Shown piece after piece: positions 27,075-36,544 of a DNA stretch of 64,000 bases. The DNA lies in NCBI RefSeq assembly GCF_038900055.1, contig NZ_JBBMQM010000001.1, forward strand, positions 558,001 to 622,000. Reading direction: 5' to 3'. This stretch comes from Henriciella sp. AS95. GTDB taxonomy: Bacteria; Pseudomonadota; Alphaproteobacteria; Caulobacterales; Hyphomonadaceae. Both the position numbers and the translations under genes were made by a program. The notes under the pieces are model-generated. The model was not told the DNA's origin. It ran no database searches and was given only the letters and a program-made list of their open reading frames with translations. How positions within the stretch are numbered: the first letter of the stretch is position 1; each line of letters opens with the position of its first letter.

Positions 27075-28141
27075 GCCTCGCTCTCGATAAACGTCGCCGG
27101 GTTACCATCCAGCGCTTGTCCATCGTCGCCGCGACGCTTTGGGTGGGGCTGATCCTGATGAGCCTGTTTGCGCCAAGTACGAATGATATCAGCCCGCGCA
27201 CGGGCGACCCGGTCCTGAAGAACTTCTCGGCTGTGCGCGGTGATACCGGATCCATCAAGGTCACTATGGCTGATGAAAGCTACACGCTGGAGCGGCGCGG
27301 CAATGATTGGGTGATGGCGGAAACCGGCGGATACCCCGTGCGCACGGACCGGCTGAATACGCTCGCTGAGGGGCTTGAAACGCTGAGCTGGGGCGAACGG
27401 CGCACAGACAATCCAGAACGTATGGAGCGGCTTGGTCTTGGCGACCCGCGCGAAGGCGGCAATGGCGTACTGGTGCAGGTTTTCGCGACGAATGGCGCCC
27501 TGACGGCGGAAATGATTACAGGCCGGCGCGGCGACCGGCTCTATGCGCGCGATGCCGCCGAGACGGTTGCTTTCCGCGCAGACGGTGAATTGCCGCCTCT
27601 CTATACCCGCCAGGCCTGGCTCGACCTCGACATTGTTGATGTTGAAGAGAGCGCGATTTCTGCGGTGCGGCTCACCGATGCGCGGGGTCGGTCCATGTAC
27701 CTGACCCGGGAGCCGGGCGGTGGCCCACGCAGCTTCACGCCAGCACCGCCGCATCAGCATGACCGGTTGCGCAGCCGCCTTGCTGCGTCGACGACGGCGC
27801 TGGCGATTTCCCGTCTGTCACCGATTGATGTCAAACCCGAAGCCGACCTCACAAGCCGGGCCGTGGCGCGCCACATTACCGAGACCTATGACGGCCTCGA
27901 AATCGATCTGCGCGCCTGGAAGGAGCCCGATGGGTATTGGGTGACCCTGCGGGCTGTAGAGGCGGGCGACGCGGCCCGGCGGGCCCAGACGATCAATGAT
28001 CGGGCGGAAGGCTGGGCCTTCAAGCTGACCGAATATGACTGGCAGGAATTTGCGCCGCGCGTGTCCAGTATCGTGATAAAGGCCGATCCGCCTCAAGCCA
28101 TTGATGGTCCGCCGCCAATTACCTCGGACTTCCAGCCCTGA
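27071..28141 (+). CDS. DUF4340 protein of the Gld-like operon
   Basis: This 356-residue protein has one N-terminal transmembrane segment (STVAATLWVGLILMSLF-like) and a large soluble region with repeated beta-rich modules (e.g. YTLERRGNDWVMAETGGYPV, RLYARDAAETVAFRAD), matching DUF4340. Such proteins regularly accompany GldG-like genes. Its ATG overlaps the stop of the preceding gene (ATGA), and it ends the operon three bases before the stop of the convergent glycosyltransferase gene. Function is unknown. Confidence 0.85.
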   Translation: MSLALDKRRRVTIQRLSIVAATLWVGLILMSLFAPSTNDISPRTGDPVLKNFSAVRGDTGSIKVTMADESYTLERRGNDWVMAETGGYPVRTDRLNTLAEGLETLSWGERRTDNPERMERLGLGDPREGGNGVLVQVFATNGALTAEMITGRRGDRLYARDAAETVAFRADGELPPLYTRQAWLDLDIVDVEESAISAVRLTDARGRSMYLTREPGGGPRSFTPAPPHQHDRLRSRLAASTTALAISRLSPIDVKPEADLTSRAVARHITETYDGLEIDLRAWKEPDGYWVTLRAVEAGDAARRAQTINDRAEGWAFKLTEYDWQEFAPRVSSIVIKADPPQAIDGPPPITSDFQP

Positions 28142-28144
28142 GGT

Positions 28145-28972
28145 CTAGTCTTTTGTCCGTGCCTGCGCGCCCATGCGGATCACCGGGGCGAGCAGGTTGA
28201 TCAGCACCTTCTCGAATGGGTTTGACGCGAATTTGCGAAAATAAAGGATAAGGCTGTTCGCTTTGTGCCTCGCCACGGTTTTTGATGGCGCTTCCGACGT
28301 GCTGCCATAATGGAGCGCGCCAGCCGTTGGGCAGTATCTGACGCAGCCTCCGGCGTCCCAGGCCCTGCGGCAGATATCAACATCCTCGACATGCAGGAAA
28401 TAGTCTTCATCGAAACCGTTGAGCTGGTCGAAGCCGGATTTGCTGATGAACATCAGCGCGCCTGAAACCACGTCCATCGGTACCGGACCATCAGGCGGCG
28501 CAGTGTGCTCCAGCGTCCAGGTGTTCCAGCCGATATAGCGCGTCATCGCGCGAAACAGGGTCAGCTTCCGCCTTCGCGGGCCGCGAAGCTCCGTGCCGCG
28601 CTCATCGAAGATCTTTCCGCCAATGATCCACGGCTGGTCGAGCCCCTTTGCGGCTGTGCGCATCGCCTCAATCGAGCCGCGCTTTAACACGGCATCGGGA
28701 TTGATGATCAGAAGGTCTCCCTCCAGCGCGTCTCTTGCGGCGAGGTTCACGCCGGCGCCGAAGCCAAGATTTGCGCCAGGCTCAACTAAAGTGACGTGGT
28801 CACGCTTTTCGGCAAAGGCGCGCAGCCATGCTGTTTCGTCTTCCGGGTTTCCGTTGTCGACCACGATGAGTTTCGAAACAGCAGGATCATAGGCGAGCGC
28901 GTAAAGGCATTCGTGCAGGCGCGGACCGGTCCTATAAGAGACGACGATTGCCGTGGTGAAAGGGCCGCTCAT
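28145..28972 (-). CDS. Family 2 glycosyltransferase
   Basis: This 275-residue GT-A fold protein has the N-terminal nucleotide-sugar site TAIVVSYRTGPRLHECLYAL, VVDNGNPEDE and the metal-binding INPDAVL, with HVEDVDICRRAWDAGG near residue 210, typical of rhamnosyltransferase-like GT2 enzymes. It most likely adds a sugar to a polysaccharide. The ATG at 28972 overlaps the stop of the upstream O-antigen-ligase-like gene by four bases, so the two are probably one transcript; a start at 29050 would extend over it. Confidence 0.9.
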   Translation of the reverse strand: MSGPFTTAIVVSYRTGPRLHECLYALAYDPAVSKLIVVDNGNPEDETAWLRAFAEKRDHVTLVEPGANLGFGAGVNLAARDALEGDLLIINPDAVLKRGSIEAMRTAAKGLDQPWIIGGKIFDERGTELRGPRRRKLTLFRAMTRYIGWNTWTLEHTAPPDGPVPMDVVSGALMFISKSGFDQLNGFDEDYFLHVEDVDICRRAWDAGGCVRYCPTAGALHYGSTSEAPSKTVARHKANSLILYFRKFASNPFEKVLINLLAPVIRMGAQARTKD

Positions 28973-30243
28973 GGCTCGCCAACACGCTTGTGCAACAGGA
29001 TGACACCCGCTGCAGCCAGAACAACTGTCGCCCAGAACGCTTCGTTCCACACGCTGTAGGACAGGCTGAACAAGGCGAAGGACGCAGCCGTGAGAGACGC
29101 GGTGGCTATGCGGCTCGAAAGGGGCATAGACGCGGGTGCTGGCAAGCTCCAGCCGATGAGAAGGAGCAGGCCAATGCTGAGCATCACCCCGATGAGGCCT
29201 GTCTCGGCCCAGATCTGAAGGCCCATATTGTGCGGGTGGCCCGGCAGGATGCGATAGACACTCCAGCGACCGTCATCGATGCCGGTTCGCGCCACCATCT
29301 GTTTCAAGAGGACGGGGCGGTCGCCGAAGGTTTCGCGCCATTCCTTGGACGCTTCGATCCCGTGGCCGGTGATCGGTCGTTCGGCAATCTTTTCTGTCGT
29401 GAGCTGCCACGCCCAGACGCGAGACTGGACTGAAGACGGCAATGGAACGCCCGCATTCGAGATGGCTGCGCCCCCGACGCCGAGCACTAGCGGCGAGAGA
29501 AATATGAAGGCCGAAATAGAAGCGAAGAGGACTTTGAAACCGGTTCGAGCAGCGACGATCACCAGGCCGATCGCGACGGCAACAAGCACGACTCCAATCC
29601 AGGCGACATCAGACCCGATCATGACAAAGACGATGACGGAGGCCAGAAGAATGGCGACAATGCTGGGCAGATGCACCTTGTCCGGCAGCGCACACACCGC
29701 ACCAAGCAGTATGGGCAGGCCGAGCAGGAAGGCATTCGTACTGCGCAGCATGTTCTGGGGCGCTTCCTTCTCGACATCGCTGAACGGCGCATAAAGGCTG
29801 AGAATCCAGTCCGGCGCAAAAGCCATGGCGAGCGTCCAGGCGGCGTGGATGATGAGGCACCCGAGCATCACAAAAAGGGCGATGCGGTCGCCCGACGGCT
29901 TGATGCGAAGCGCTGCCGAGATGACGAGGACGCCCGCCAGCGCCGTCAGCGCGATACGGATTGCTGCCGCGCCGATGTTGAATGTCCCTTTTGTCAGCGT
30001 GCCGCCGACAATTGCAGAGCTTTCCTCCGACCACGCACTCGACACTGTCGCCCAGAGCGCGATCAGAGCGACGGCGATTGTGATCTTGTTGACCTTCTTG
30101 AGCGGCGCGAAGAGTACGGCGGGGATCGCCGCAAGGCCCAGCAGGGCCGAGAACCCCTGCGTGCCCGCCAGGGCCACAGGGGTCCAGAGGATAAACGCCG
30201 CGGCCAGCACGACAGCGTAGCTGATACCGCGGGGTATGGTCAT
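28969..30243 (-). CDS. O-antigen ligase/polymerase-like membrane protein
   Basis: This 424-residue protein has about eleven membrane segments and a periplasmic loop with the Wzy_C-type motif (SRVWAWQLTTEKIAERPI, then HPHNMGLQIWAETGLIGV). Members join or polymerise polysaccharide units at the outer face of the inner membrane. Together with the adjacent GT2 gene it suggests a small polysaccharide locus. The exact role, ligase or polymerase, cannot be told from sequence. thrS lies seven bp upstream on the same strand. Confidence 0.86.
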   Translation of the reverse strand: MTIPRGISYAVVLAAAFILWTPVALAGTQGFSALLGLAAIPAVLFAPLKKVNKITIAVALIALWATVSSAWSEESSAIVGGTLTKGTFNIGAAAIRIALTALAGVLVISAALRIKPSGDRIALFVMLGCLIIHAAWTLAMAFAPDWILSLYAPFSDVEKEAPQNMLRSTNAFLLGLPILLGAVCALPDKVHLPSIVAILLASVIVFVMIGSDVAWIGVVLVAVAIGLVIVAARTGFKVLFASISAFIFLSPLVLGVGGAAISNAGVPLPSSVQSRVWAWQLTTEKIAERPITGHGIEASKEWRETFGDRPVLLKQMVARTGIDDGRWSVYRILPGHPHNMGLQIWAETGLIGVMLSIGLLLLIGWSLPAPASMPLSSRIATASLTAASFALFSLSYSVWNEAFWATVVLAAAGVILLHKRVGEP

Positions 30244-30250
30244 GCCTGGC

Positions 30251-32224
30251 TTAAGCCTTCGCGCGCTTCAGATCAGGAGGTGTTGCCTCATCCGACAGCT
30301 TTTGCGCCGTTTCTTCAAGGCCAAGAATTTCCTGTCCTTTCGATCCGAACCGGCGAAGGGCAAGCGTGCCTTCGGCCGCTTCACGTTCGCCCACGACGGC
30401 AATGATCGGGACTTTCTGTAGCGAGTGCTCGCGGACCTTGTAGTTGATCTTCTCATTTCGAAGATCGACTTCGACCCGAAGCCCTGCCTTGCGCAGCGCC
30501 TCAGCGGCTTTCTCCGCATAGGCATCGGCCTCGGACGTGATTGTTGCAACAACCACCTGTACCGGCGACAGCCACATCGGGAAGGCACCGGCATAGTTTT
30601 CGATCAGGATGCCCATGAAGCGCTCGAACGTGCCATAGACGGCGCGGTGCAACATGACCGGGCGGTGCTTGCCGCCATCAGACCCAGTATACTCTGCGTC
30701 GAGGCGCTCCGGCAGGACGTAATCCAGCTGGAACGTGCCGCATTGCCACGTCCGGCCAATCGCATCCGTCAGGTGGAATTCGAGCTTTGGCCCATAGAAC
30801 GCGCCTTCGCCTTCGGCGTATTCGAACTCAAGTCCGGCCTCGGTGAGCGCATCGGCCAGCGCCTTCTCGGCCCGGTCCCAGTTCTCATCGGTGCCGCCGC
30901 GAACTTCAGGACGCGTGGCGAGCTTGTAGGAAATCTCAGACAGGCCGAAATCGCCATAGACGCGTTCGAACAGCTTCAGGAACCGCAGCGTCTCGTCGCC
31001 AATCTGGTCTTCACGGCAGAAAATATGCGCGTCATCCTGCGTCATCTGGCGAACCCGCATCAGGCCGTGCAGGGCGCCGTGAGCCTCGTTGCGGTGACAG
31101 CAGCCAAATTCGGCCATGCGGATGGGCAGGTCGCGATAAGAGCGCTGATCATGCTTGAAGATTTGCACGTGCGCCGGGCAGTTCATCGGCTTCAGCGCCA
31201 TCAGTTCCGCGTCGCCTGACAGCACGGGGCCTTCATCTTCCGTCGATGGCACTTCGTCGGGCACGACGAACATGTTCTCACGGAACTTGTCCCAGTGGCC
31301 GGAGCGCTGCCAGAAGACAGAATCCAGCAATTGCGGCGTCTTCACCTCGACATAGCCATCCTCATCCTGCTGGCGGCGGATATAGGCCTCCAGCTGGCGC
31401 CAGATCATGTAGCCTTTGGCGTGCCAGAACACCGAGCCCTGCGCTTCAGGCTGCAGGTGGAAGAGATCAAGCTCACGGCCGAGCTTTCTGTGGTCACGCT
31501 TTTCAGCTTCCTCGATCCGCACGAGATGGGCCTTGAGGTCCTTCTCATTGGCCCAGGCCGTGCCGTACATGCGCTGCAGCATCTCGTTCTTGGAATCGCC
31601 GCGCCAATAGGCCCCAGCGAGCTTCATCAGCTTGAACGCCTTGGGCAGCTTGCCCGTCGAGGGCAGGTGCGGGCCGCGGCAGAGATCGAACCAGTCGCCC
31701 TGCTTATAGACCGTGATCGGTTCGCCCGGCGGGATGATGTCGTCGATGATCTGCGCCTTATAGTCCTCGCCGATCTTCTTGAACATCTCAATCGCATCAT
31801 CCTTGGACCAGACCTCACGGATAATCGGATAGTCCTTGTCGACAATCTCGCGCATCTTGGCTTCGATCTTTTCGAAGTCTTCCGTCGAGAAATTCTCCTC
31901 GCGCGCAAAGTCGTAATAGAAGCCGTCATCGATGACGGGGCCGATCGTGACCTGTGCATCAGGATAAAGCTCCTGGACGGCCTGGGCGAGCACGTGGGCG
32001 GCATCATGGCGGATGAGCTCGAGGCCTTCAGCGTCGCGCGCCGTTACGATGGCGATATTCGCGTCGCCTTCGAGCGGTCGATTGAGGTCATACATTTCGC
32101 CATTCACTTTTGCCGCAAGCGCGGCCTTGTGGAGGCCTGGTGAGATGGACATGGCGACATCAGCCGGGCTGGCGCCGTCTTCATATTGTCGCACCGATCC
32201 ATCGGGAAGCGTTACATTAATCAT
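30251..32224 (-). CDS. thrS: Threonyl-tRNA synthetase
   Basis: This 657-residue class II synthetase charges tRNA-Thr. The N-terminal TGS domain, the editing domain ([12 protein letters not shown], a HxxxH site), the catalytic core with [22 protein letters not shown] and the anticodon-binding C-terminal domain are all present. The zinc-binding Cys and His lie in the core motifs (MNCPAH). The gene begins the run to the O-antigen-ligase-like gene, and yidD lies immediately upstream on the same strand. Confidence 0.98.
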   Translation of the reverse strand: MINVTLPDGSVRQYEDGASPADVAMSISPGLHKAALAAKVNGEMYDLNRPLEGDANIAIVTARDAEGLELIRHDAAHVLAQAVQELYPDAQVTIGPVIDDGFYYDFAREENFSTEDFEKIEAKMREIVDKDYPIIREVWSKDDAIEMFKKIGEDYKAQIIDDIIPPGEPITVYKQGDWFDLCRGPHLPSTGKLPKAFKLMKLAGAYWRGDSKNEMLQRMYGTAWANEKDLKAHLVRIEEAEKRDHRKLGRELDLFHLQPEAQGSVFWHAKGYMIWRQLEAYIRRQQDEDGYVEVKTPQLLDSVFWQRSGHWDKFRENMFVVPDEVPSTEDEGPVLSGDAELMALKPMNCPAHVQIFKHDQRSYRDLPIRMAEFGCCHRNEAHGALHGLMRVRQMTQDDAHIFCREDQIGDETLRFLKLFERVYGDFGLSEISYKLATRPEVRGGTDENWDRAEKALADALTEAGLEFEYAEGEGAFYGPKLEFHLTDAIGRTWQCGTFQLDYVLPERLDAEYTGSDGGKHRPVMLHRAVYGTFERFMGILIENYAGAFPMWLSPVQVVVATITSEADAYAEKAAEALRKAGLRVEVDLRNEKINYKVREHSLQKVPIIAVVGEREAAEGTLALRRFGSKGQEILGLEETAQKLSDEATPPDLKRAKA

Positions 32225-32242
32225 AAATCTTGCTTTTCAAAT

Positions 32243-32578
32243 TCAGTCTGAGGGGCGGCCGCTCTCATGGGCATCCGGGAATTTTCGTTCTCCCCTCGCC
32301 CAATCTCCGGCTCTCCATGGAGCCCAGAAGGGTGAAGGTTCTGCTTTCATTGGTGCCGGGTCGAAGCCACGCGAGCCGCCGGGGCGGCATCGCGACAGCC
32401 GGGCGAGCGTCATCCAGCCGCCGGTCCACAGACCATGACGGGACACACACTCGGCGCAATACTCGCTGCAGGTCGGGACATGACGACACTTGGCCCCAAA
32501 GACCTGAAAGGCCGGGGACAGCGTCATCTTGTATCCTTTAAGGACTGCGTAGGCAGCTTTTCTGCGAAGGGCGGGCAT
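32243..32578 (-). CDS. yidD: Membrane protein insertion efficiency factor YidD
   Basis: This 111-residue protein carries the YidD core KGYKMTLSPAFQVFGAKCRHVPTCSEY with its conserved cysteines, followed by WMTLARLSRCRPGG. YidD assists YidC in inserting membrane proteins and usually lies with rnpA and yidC, but here it is next to thrS. The C-terminal extension after GFDPAP is poorly conserved and low in complexity. Confidence 0.9.
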   Translation of the reverse strand: MPALRRKAAYAVLKGYKMTLSPAFQVFGAKCRHVPTCSEYCAECVSRHGLWTGGWMTLARLSRCRPGGSRGFDPAPMKAEPSPFWAPWRAGDWARGERKFPDAHESGRPSD

Positions 32579-32699
32579 GCGCTTCGATTCCGGTTGTTGT
32601 TCTTACGAAAGCGGTTCTAGACGCGCGGGGGGCGGCTCACAACCCGATAGGGCTGCGCTAAAGTGAGCTTCGAGCCGGCAATTGGCTACAGCGGTGCGT

Positions 32700-33149
32700 T
32701 CAGGCCGCTGCAGCCCGATTAGTTCGCGCGGTCTCGATGGCCTCGCAGGCCGCTTCGAAAGCAAGCATTGTGGAGGTGTGGCGCGGCGGATAATCGGCAA
32801 CGCCCTGAAGGTGGCGAAGCTCTGCAAACCGGCCTGTGGGTGGCTCTGCGCCGTCTTTCAGCATGGCCCGCAGGGCGTCGCGCGCTTCGAAAACCTCAGA
32901 CACCGGGGCGCCGACGATGTGCTCCGACAGGATCGCCGTTGCGGCCTGGCCGAGCGCGCAGGCGCGCGGATCGACGGCCACGGCCTCGACCGTTTCGCCA
33001 TCTTCGCTGAGCGCAATATCGACACGTACGACAGAGCCGCAGACGCGCGAGACCTTCTCGACGGATGCGTCTGCACCCTCAAGGGCCCCGACATGCGGGA
33101 TATTGGCGGCCAGTTCCAGCACGCGATTATGATAAAGCTCAGCGCTCAT
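32700..33149 (-). CDS. NifU/SufU-like iron-sulfur scaffold protein with a missing cysteine
   Basis: This 149-residue protein has the U-type scaffold fold. The first two cluster cysteines are present (C37 in SRVCGSVV and C64 in DPRACALGQA), but the usual third one is replaced by His at H124 (PPRHTSTMLAFEA). Homologues with this pattern occur in alphaproteobacteria and may bind zinc or act with an unknown partner. No isc or suf gene is adjacent. Confidence 0.8.
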   Translation of the reverse strand: MSAELYHNRVLELAANIPHVGALEGADASVEKVSRVCGSVVRVDIALSEDGETVEAVAVDPRACALGQAATAILSEHIVGAPVSEVFEARDALRAMLKDGAEPPTGRFAELRHLQGVADYPPRHTSTMLAFEAACEAIETARTNRAAAA

Positions 33150-33189
33150 GACGCTTAAATCGCCCCGAAACGCCTGAAGATCAAGTGAA

Positions 33190-33819
33190 TCAGGTGAAGA
33201 TGCCGTGCACGACGTCGATCACACGCGGCAGGACCCGGACGAGGATAATGATCGCGCCGGTCAGGGCGGCTCCGGCCAAGAGCAGGAACACGCCATCTCT
33301 CGCCGTCAGGGCGAGGCCGAACAGCAGAATGGTCAGGCCGGGCAGGACCGGGCCAAAGGGAAACAGCCCGAGCGGGATCGTCACAAGCGCTGCCGCAACG
33401 CAGATCATCCCGATCAGCGGTGCAACAATGGGTGCTGTCAGGAATGTCAGGCGCGGTTTTACGTAATGGTCGATCATCTTGGCGTATTTGCGCCCGCTAT
33501 CGACGCCAGCGATGAGATGTTCGCGCTTGAATTCAAAGTCCAGAAGCCGGCGCGGCACCCATGGAAATTTCTTGCCGAAGACGATCTGGATCGAGATGAG
33601 AAGCGTCACGAGTGCAACCAGCCACGTCGCGCCCGGAATGAGCGTCAGCGGGCTGACCGAGATGAAACCGAGCAGGAGCAGGATGGGGCCATAGGCCCGG
33701 CGCCCGACGGCGTTGAGCAGGTCGCGAACCGAAACCGTTTCGCCTTCTGTCTGCTCGCAAAGGCTCTGCATCAGGCTTTCGAGATTGTTGACGGGACGCC
33801 TAGCCTTCGTCTGGGTCAT
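33190..33819 (-). CDS. ExoD-family exopolysaccharide synthesis protein
   Basis: This 209-residue protein has four or five membrane segments and the ExoD core (VSVRDLLNAVGRRAYGPILLLLGF, then IPGATWLVALVTLLISIQIVFGKKFPWVPRR shortened here). Rhizobial ExoD is linked to exopolysaccharide and alkali tolerance; the precise function is unknown. The start at 33819 overlaps the end of the histidine phosphatase gene. Translational coupling is possible. Confidence 0.85.
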   Translation of the reverse strand: MTQTKARRPVNNLESLMQSLCEQTEGETVSVRDLLNAVGRRAYGPILLLLGFISVSPLTLIPGATWLVALVTLLISIQIVFGKKFPWVPRRLLDFEFKREHLIAGVDSGRKYAKMIDHYVKPRLTFLTAPIVAPLIGMICVAAALVTIPLGLFPFGPVLPGLTILLFGLALTARDGVFLLLAGAALTGAIIILVRVLPRVIDVVHGIFT

Positions 33820-34351
33820 AGCGCGCTCCAAAGCGTTTGATCTCTGTCTCAACAGTACCGGTGCCGACGCCTGTCAGCACGTAAAGCCGGTCATATTCGG
33901 CGGGTTCAAAGATCGGTTCGCCCGGCTCACCGCCAAGCGCGGCGGAAAGGTCAGGCGTGGTGTTGGAGTGTCCCACGACGAGCGCGGTTTCTGCATTGCC
34001 GCGCAGTGTTTCGGCGAAGGCTTCGAGGTCGCCCGGGTCATAGAATTCGATCTCGATGCCAAGTTCGGCGGCGAGCGGCCCGGCTGTCTGCTCGGTGCGC
34101 AGATAATCCGTCGACCAGATCGCCTTGATCCCTGCATCTTTCAGCATCTCGGCCAGCTCCGTCGCCCGCGTCTCGCCTTCAGGCGATAGAGGCGGATTGT
34201 CGACGTCGACTACCTTCTCGGCATGGCGCACGAGGTAGAGTGTGTAGCTGCCGTCAGCACCATCGAGTGCAGCGTCTCCTGTTGTCCCCGAACAGGCGGA
34301 CAGAAGAACGACAATTATTCCCAGAAGAGACCAGGCGCGGAACGGGTTCAT
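33800..34351 (-). CDS. Histidine phosphatase family lipoprotein
   Basis: This 183-residue protein begins with a signal peptide and lipobox LSAC (Cys20), so it is probably exported and lipid-anchored. The mature domain has the phosphoglycerate-mutase-type core YLVRHAEKV (RHx catalytic His), SPEGETRATELAE and VVGHSNTTPDL with the second His. Such SixA-like or phytase-like phosphatases act on unknown phosphorylated substrates. The start at 34351 begins the signal peptide. Its end overlaps the ExoD-like gene. Confidence 0.86.
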   Translation of the reverse strand: MNPFRAWSLLGIIVVLLSACSGTTGDAALDGADGSYTLYLVRHAEKVVDVDNPPLSPEGETRATELAEMLKDAGIKAIWSTDYLRTEQTAGPLAAELGIEIEFYDPGDLEAFAETLRGNAETALVVGHSNTTPDLSAALGGEPGEPIFEPAEYDRLYVLTGVGTGTVETEIKRFGARYDPDEG

Positions 34352-34436
34352 GGCGACACCTAAGCTGAAACCGGCGCTTAGGTCGAGACAAAGAGGGGGC
34401 AAACCGGAAAATCGGTGCAAGTCTGCACAAGTGGCA

Positions 34437-34469
34437 CAAAAAAGAGCCGGACGCTTGGCCTCCGGCTCT
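34437..34469 (-). terminator. Intrinsic terminator after the lipoprotein gene
   Basis: On the plus strand agagccgga (34443-34451) pairs with tccggctct (34461-34469), with a run of six A at 34438-34443. Read on the minus strand this is a 9-bp stem followed by a T-run, a clean intrinsic terminator for the gene ending at 34513. Confidence 0.8.
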
Positions 34470-34512
34470 CGATTAGTGCATTGGGCGGCTAGCCTTGGCT
34501 GGCCGGGGCCAT

Positions 34513-35064
34513 TTACCCGGCCAGAGCCGGAAATTGCGGGTCATTGACCACTTTGCCGAGCAGATCACTCACCGTTGGTTGGAAAGCGTCGATGACGTTC
34601 TGGCAGGCGCTGATGGCGCTGAAGCTGGTCTTGAAGTCGTACTCCGTCGTGACCGTGTAGCCTTCCGGCAGCGAAGGTGACGAGACATTCAGGGCGACAG
34701 TCCATGACCCTGTACCGAAGGAATTGAAGCTGAGCTCCGTAATTTCGCCGCTGATGGCTGGCGCGCCCGACGCTATCAGGCCGGCCGCAAAGAGCTCTTC
34801 CTGAAAGGCGTCGTGAATATATTCGACGGGCGTTTGGCCCGGAGCCACTTCAAGCGCGCCCATTGCGCGGCAAGTCGGCGATGTATCGATGCCTTCAGCG
34901 GCCGTGAATTCGCCAACTGTCACTTTGGCATTGGTCGGCATGGCGTCCTGTGCGGCCATGATATTGGAAGTTGATGCCTTGTACGGGCGGCTCGACGTTG
35001 TTTCGCACGCGCCCAGAAGCAGTACAGACGCCGCTACGACGCTGCTCATCATGATGGTTTTCAA
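34513..35064 (-). CDS. Putative lipoprotein of unknown function
   Basis: This 183-residue protein has a signal peptide with lipobox LGAC (Cys20), then a Ser/Thr-rich region. The mature part contains a central GEFTAAEGIDTSPTCRAMGALEVAPG, an elongated beta-like pattern and two further cysteines. I recognise no family. It is separate from cysS by 94 bp, and a terminator follows, so it is probably transcribed singly. A palindrome cgtccag-a-ctggacg lies 61 bp before its start, in the right place for an operator. Confidence 0.75.
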   Translation of the reverse strand: MKTIMMSSVVAASVLLLGACETTSSRPYKASTSNIMAAQDAMPTNAKVTVGEFTAAEGIDTSPTCRAMGALEVAPGQTPVEYIHDAFQEELFAAGLIASGAPAISGEITELSFNSFGTGSWTVALNVSSPSLPEGYTVTTEYDFKTSFSAISACQNVIDAFQPTVSDLLGKVVNDPQFPALAG

Positions 35065-35124
35065 AGATTTCTCTCCCCTTCACCCCTTGTGGGCGTCTCC
35101 CCTTTAAGGCGAATTTTTTTGGGG

Positions 35125-35139
35125 CGTCCAGACTGGACG
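35125..35139. promoter_or_regulatory. Palindrome upstream of the lipoprotein gene
   Basis: The arms cgtccag (35125-35131) and ctggacg (35133-35139) are perfectly symmetric around one base. The centre is too short for a stable RNA hairpin, so a DNA-binding site is likelier. The site lies between cysS and the lipoprotein gene. It is weak evidence without other copies. Confidence 0.25.
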
Positions 35140-35158
35140 AGAGAAATTCACAAAACAA

Positions 35159-36544
35159 TCAGATGCGACGCCAGGTCGAGCCCTGCGGTCCGTCCATGAT
35201 TTCGATGCCTTCTTCGGCGAGCGCGCCCCGAATGCGGTCGGCTTCAGCCCAGTCCTTATTGGCGCGGGCGTCGACACGGGCCTGGACCAAGGCATCAATA
35301 CGGGCCTTGTCGTCATCACTGCCGCCCTGTTCCCACTGGGCAGGTGTGAGCGTCAGCAGGCCGAGCAGGGCGCCGGCATCAAGCAGGTCCGCGCGCGCTT
35401 GCGCCATGCGAGACTCATCCTTGGCATCTGCAGCCTGATTCGCCTCAGAGGCGAGTCGTGAGAGTTCGGCTAGCGCCACAGGCGTATTGATATCGTCCTG
35501 CAAGGCCTTGAGGACGCCCTTGTCTTTCGCTGTACCGCCTTCGGCCTGCCAGACGCGGCGGAGCGCGCCATAAATGCGGCCCAGCGTGGTCTTGGATTGT
35601 TCCAGAAGGTCGCGCGTCCAGTCGAGCGGGGCGCGGTAATGGCCCGACAGCAGTGCAAACCGCAGCACTTCGCCCGGCCAATCAGCCAACAGGTCATGGA
35701 TCAGCTTCACATTGCCGAGCGATTTCGACATTTTCTCGCCGTCCATGTCGAGGAAGCCATTGTGCAGCCAGTAGCGGGCCATCGGCTCGCCATGGGCGCA
35801 TTCGGACTGGGCGATCTCGTTCTCGTGGTGCGGGAATTGGAGGTCGATCCCGCCGCCATGAATGTCGATCGTCTTGCCAAGTGTCGCAGCGATCATGGCC
35901 GAGCATTCGATATGCCAGCCGGGACGCCCGCGGCCCCAGGGGCTATCCCAGATCGCATCTTCTGGCTCGCCTTCCTTGGCGAACTTCCAGAGGGCGAAAT
36001 CAGCCGGATTTCGCTTTTCCTCCGAAACGGCGACACGGGCGCCGGCCTCATTGTCTTCCAGCTTGCGGCCCGACAGTTTGCCATAGTCTTCCATCTGCTC
36101 GACGTCGAAGAAGACGCCGGATGGGGCGACATAGGCATAGCCCTTTTTCACCAGTTGCTGGGTGATCTTCAGCATGCCGTCAATGTGCCGGGTCGCCCAC
36201 GGCTCAATGGTCGGTGGCAGAACATTCAGAGCCGTTATATCGGCGTTGTAGATCTCGGCATATTTGCGCGTGATTTCGGGGATGGGCGTGCCATCGGCCT
36301 GTGACCGCGCAATGATCTTGTCTTCCACGTCCGTGATGTTGCGCGCATAAACGACCGCGCTCTCGCCATAGGTGCGGCGCAGCAGGCGGTTCAGCACATC
36401 GAACACGACGGGCGGGCGAGCATTGCCGATATGGGCGTAATTATAGACGGTCGGACCACAGACATACACCGTCACGCGCGACGGGTCCTGCGGAACGAAG
36501 GCCTGCTTTTCACGCCCAAGCGTGTTGTAGAGTTTGATAGTCAT
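35159..36544 (-). CDS. cysS: Cysteinyl-tRNA synthetase
   Basis: This 461-residue class I synthetase charges tRNA-Cys. The HIGH-type motif appears as YNYAHIGNARPPVVFD, the KMSKS motif as GEKMSKSLGN, and the zinc-binding residues are in VCGPTVYN plus the mid-protein HIECSAM and HHENE. The C-terminal helical domain is complete. It faces folE divergently, with 376 bp between, and precedes the lipoprotein gene on its strand. Confidence 0.98.
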   Translation of the reverse strand: MTIKLYNTLGREKQAFVPQDPSRVTVYVCGPTVYNYAHIGNARPPVVFDVLNRLLRRTYGESAVVYARNITDVEDKIIARSQADGTPIPEITRKYAEIYNADITALNVLPPTIEPWATRHIDGMLKITQQLVKKGYAYVAPSGVFFDVEQMEDYGKLSGRKLEDNEAGARVAVSEEKRNPADFALWKFAKEGEPEDAIWDSPWGRGRPGWHIECSAMIAATLGKTIDIHGGGIDLQFPHHENEIAQSECAHGEPMARYWLHNGFLDMDGEKMSKSLGNVKLIHDLLADWPGEVLRFALLSGHYRAPLDWTRDLLEQSKTTLGRIYGALRRVWQAEGGTAKDKGVLKALQDDINTPVALAELSRLASEANQAADAKDESRMAQARADLLDAGALLGLLTLTPAQWEQGGSDDDKARIDALVQARVDARANKDWAEADRIRGALAEEGIEIMDGPQGSTWRRI

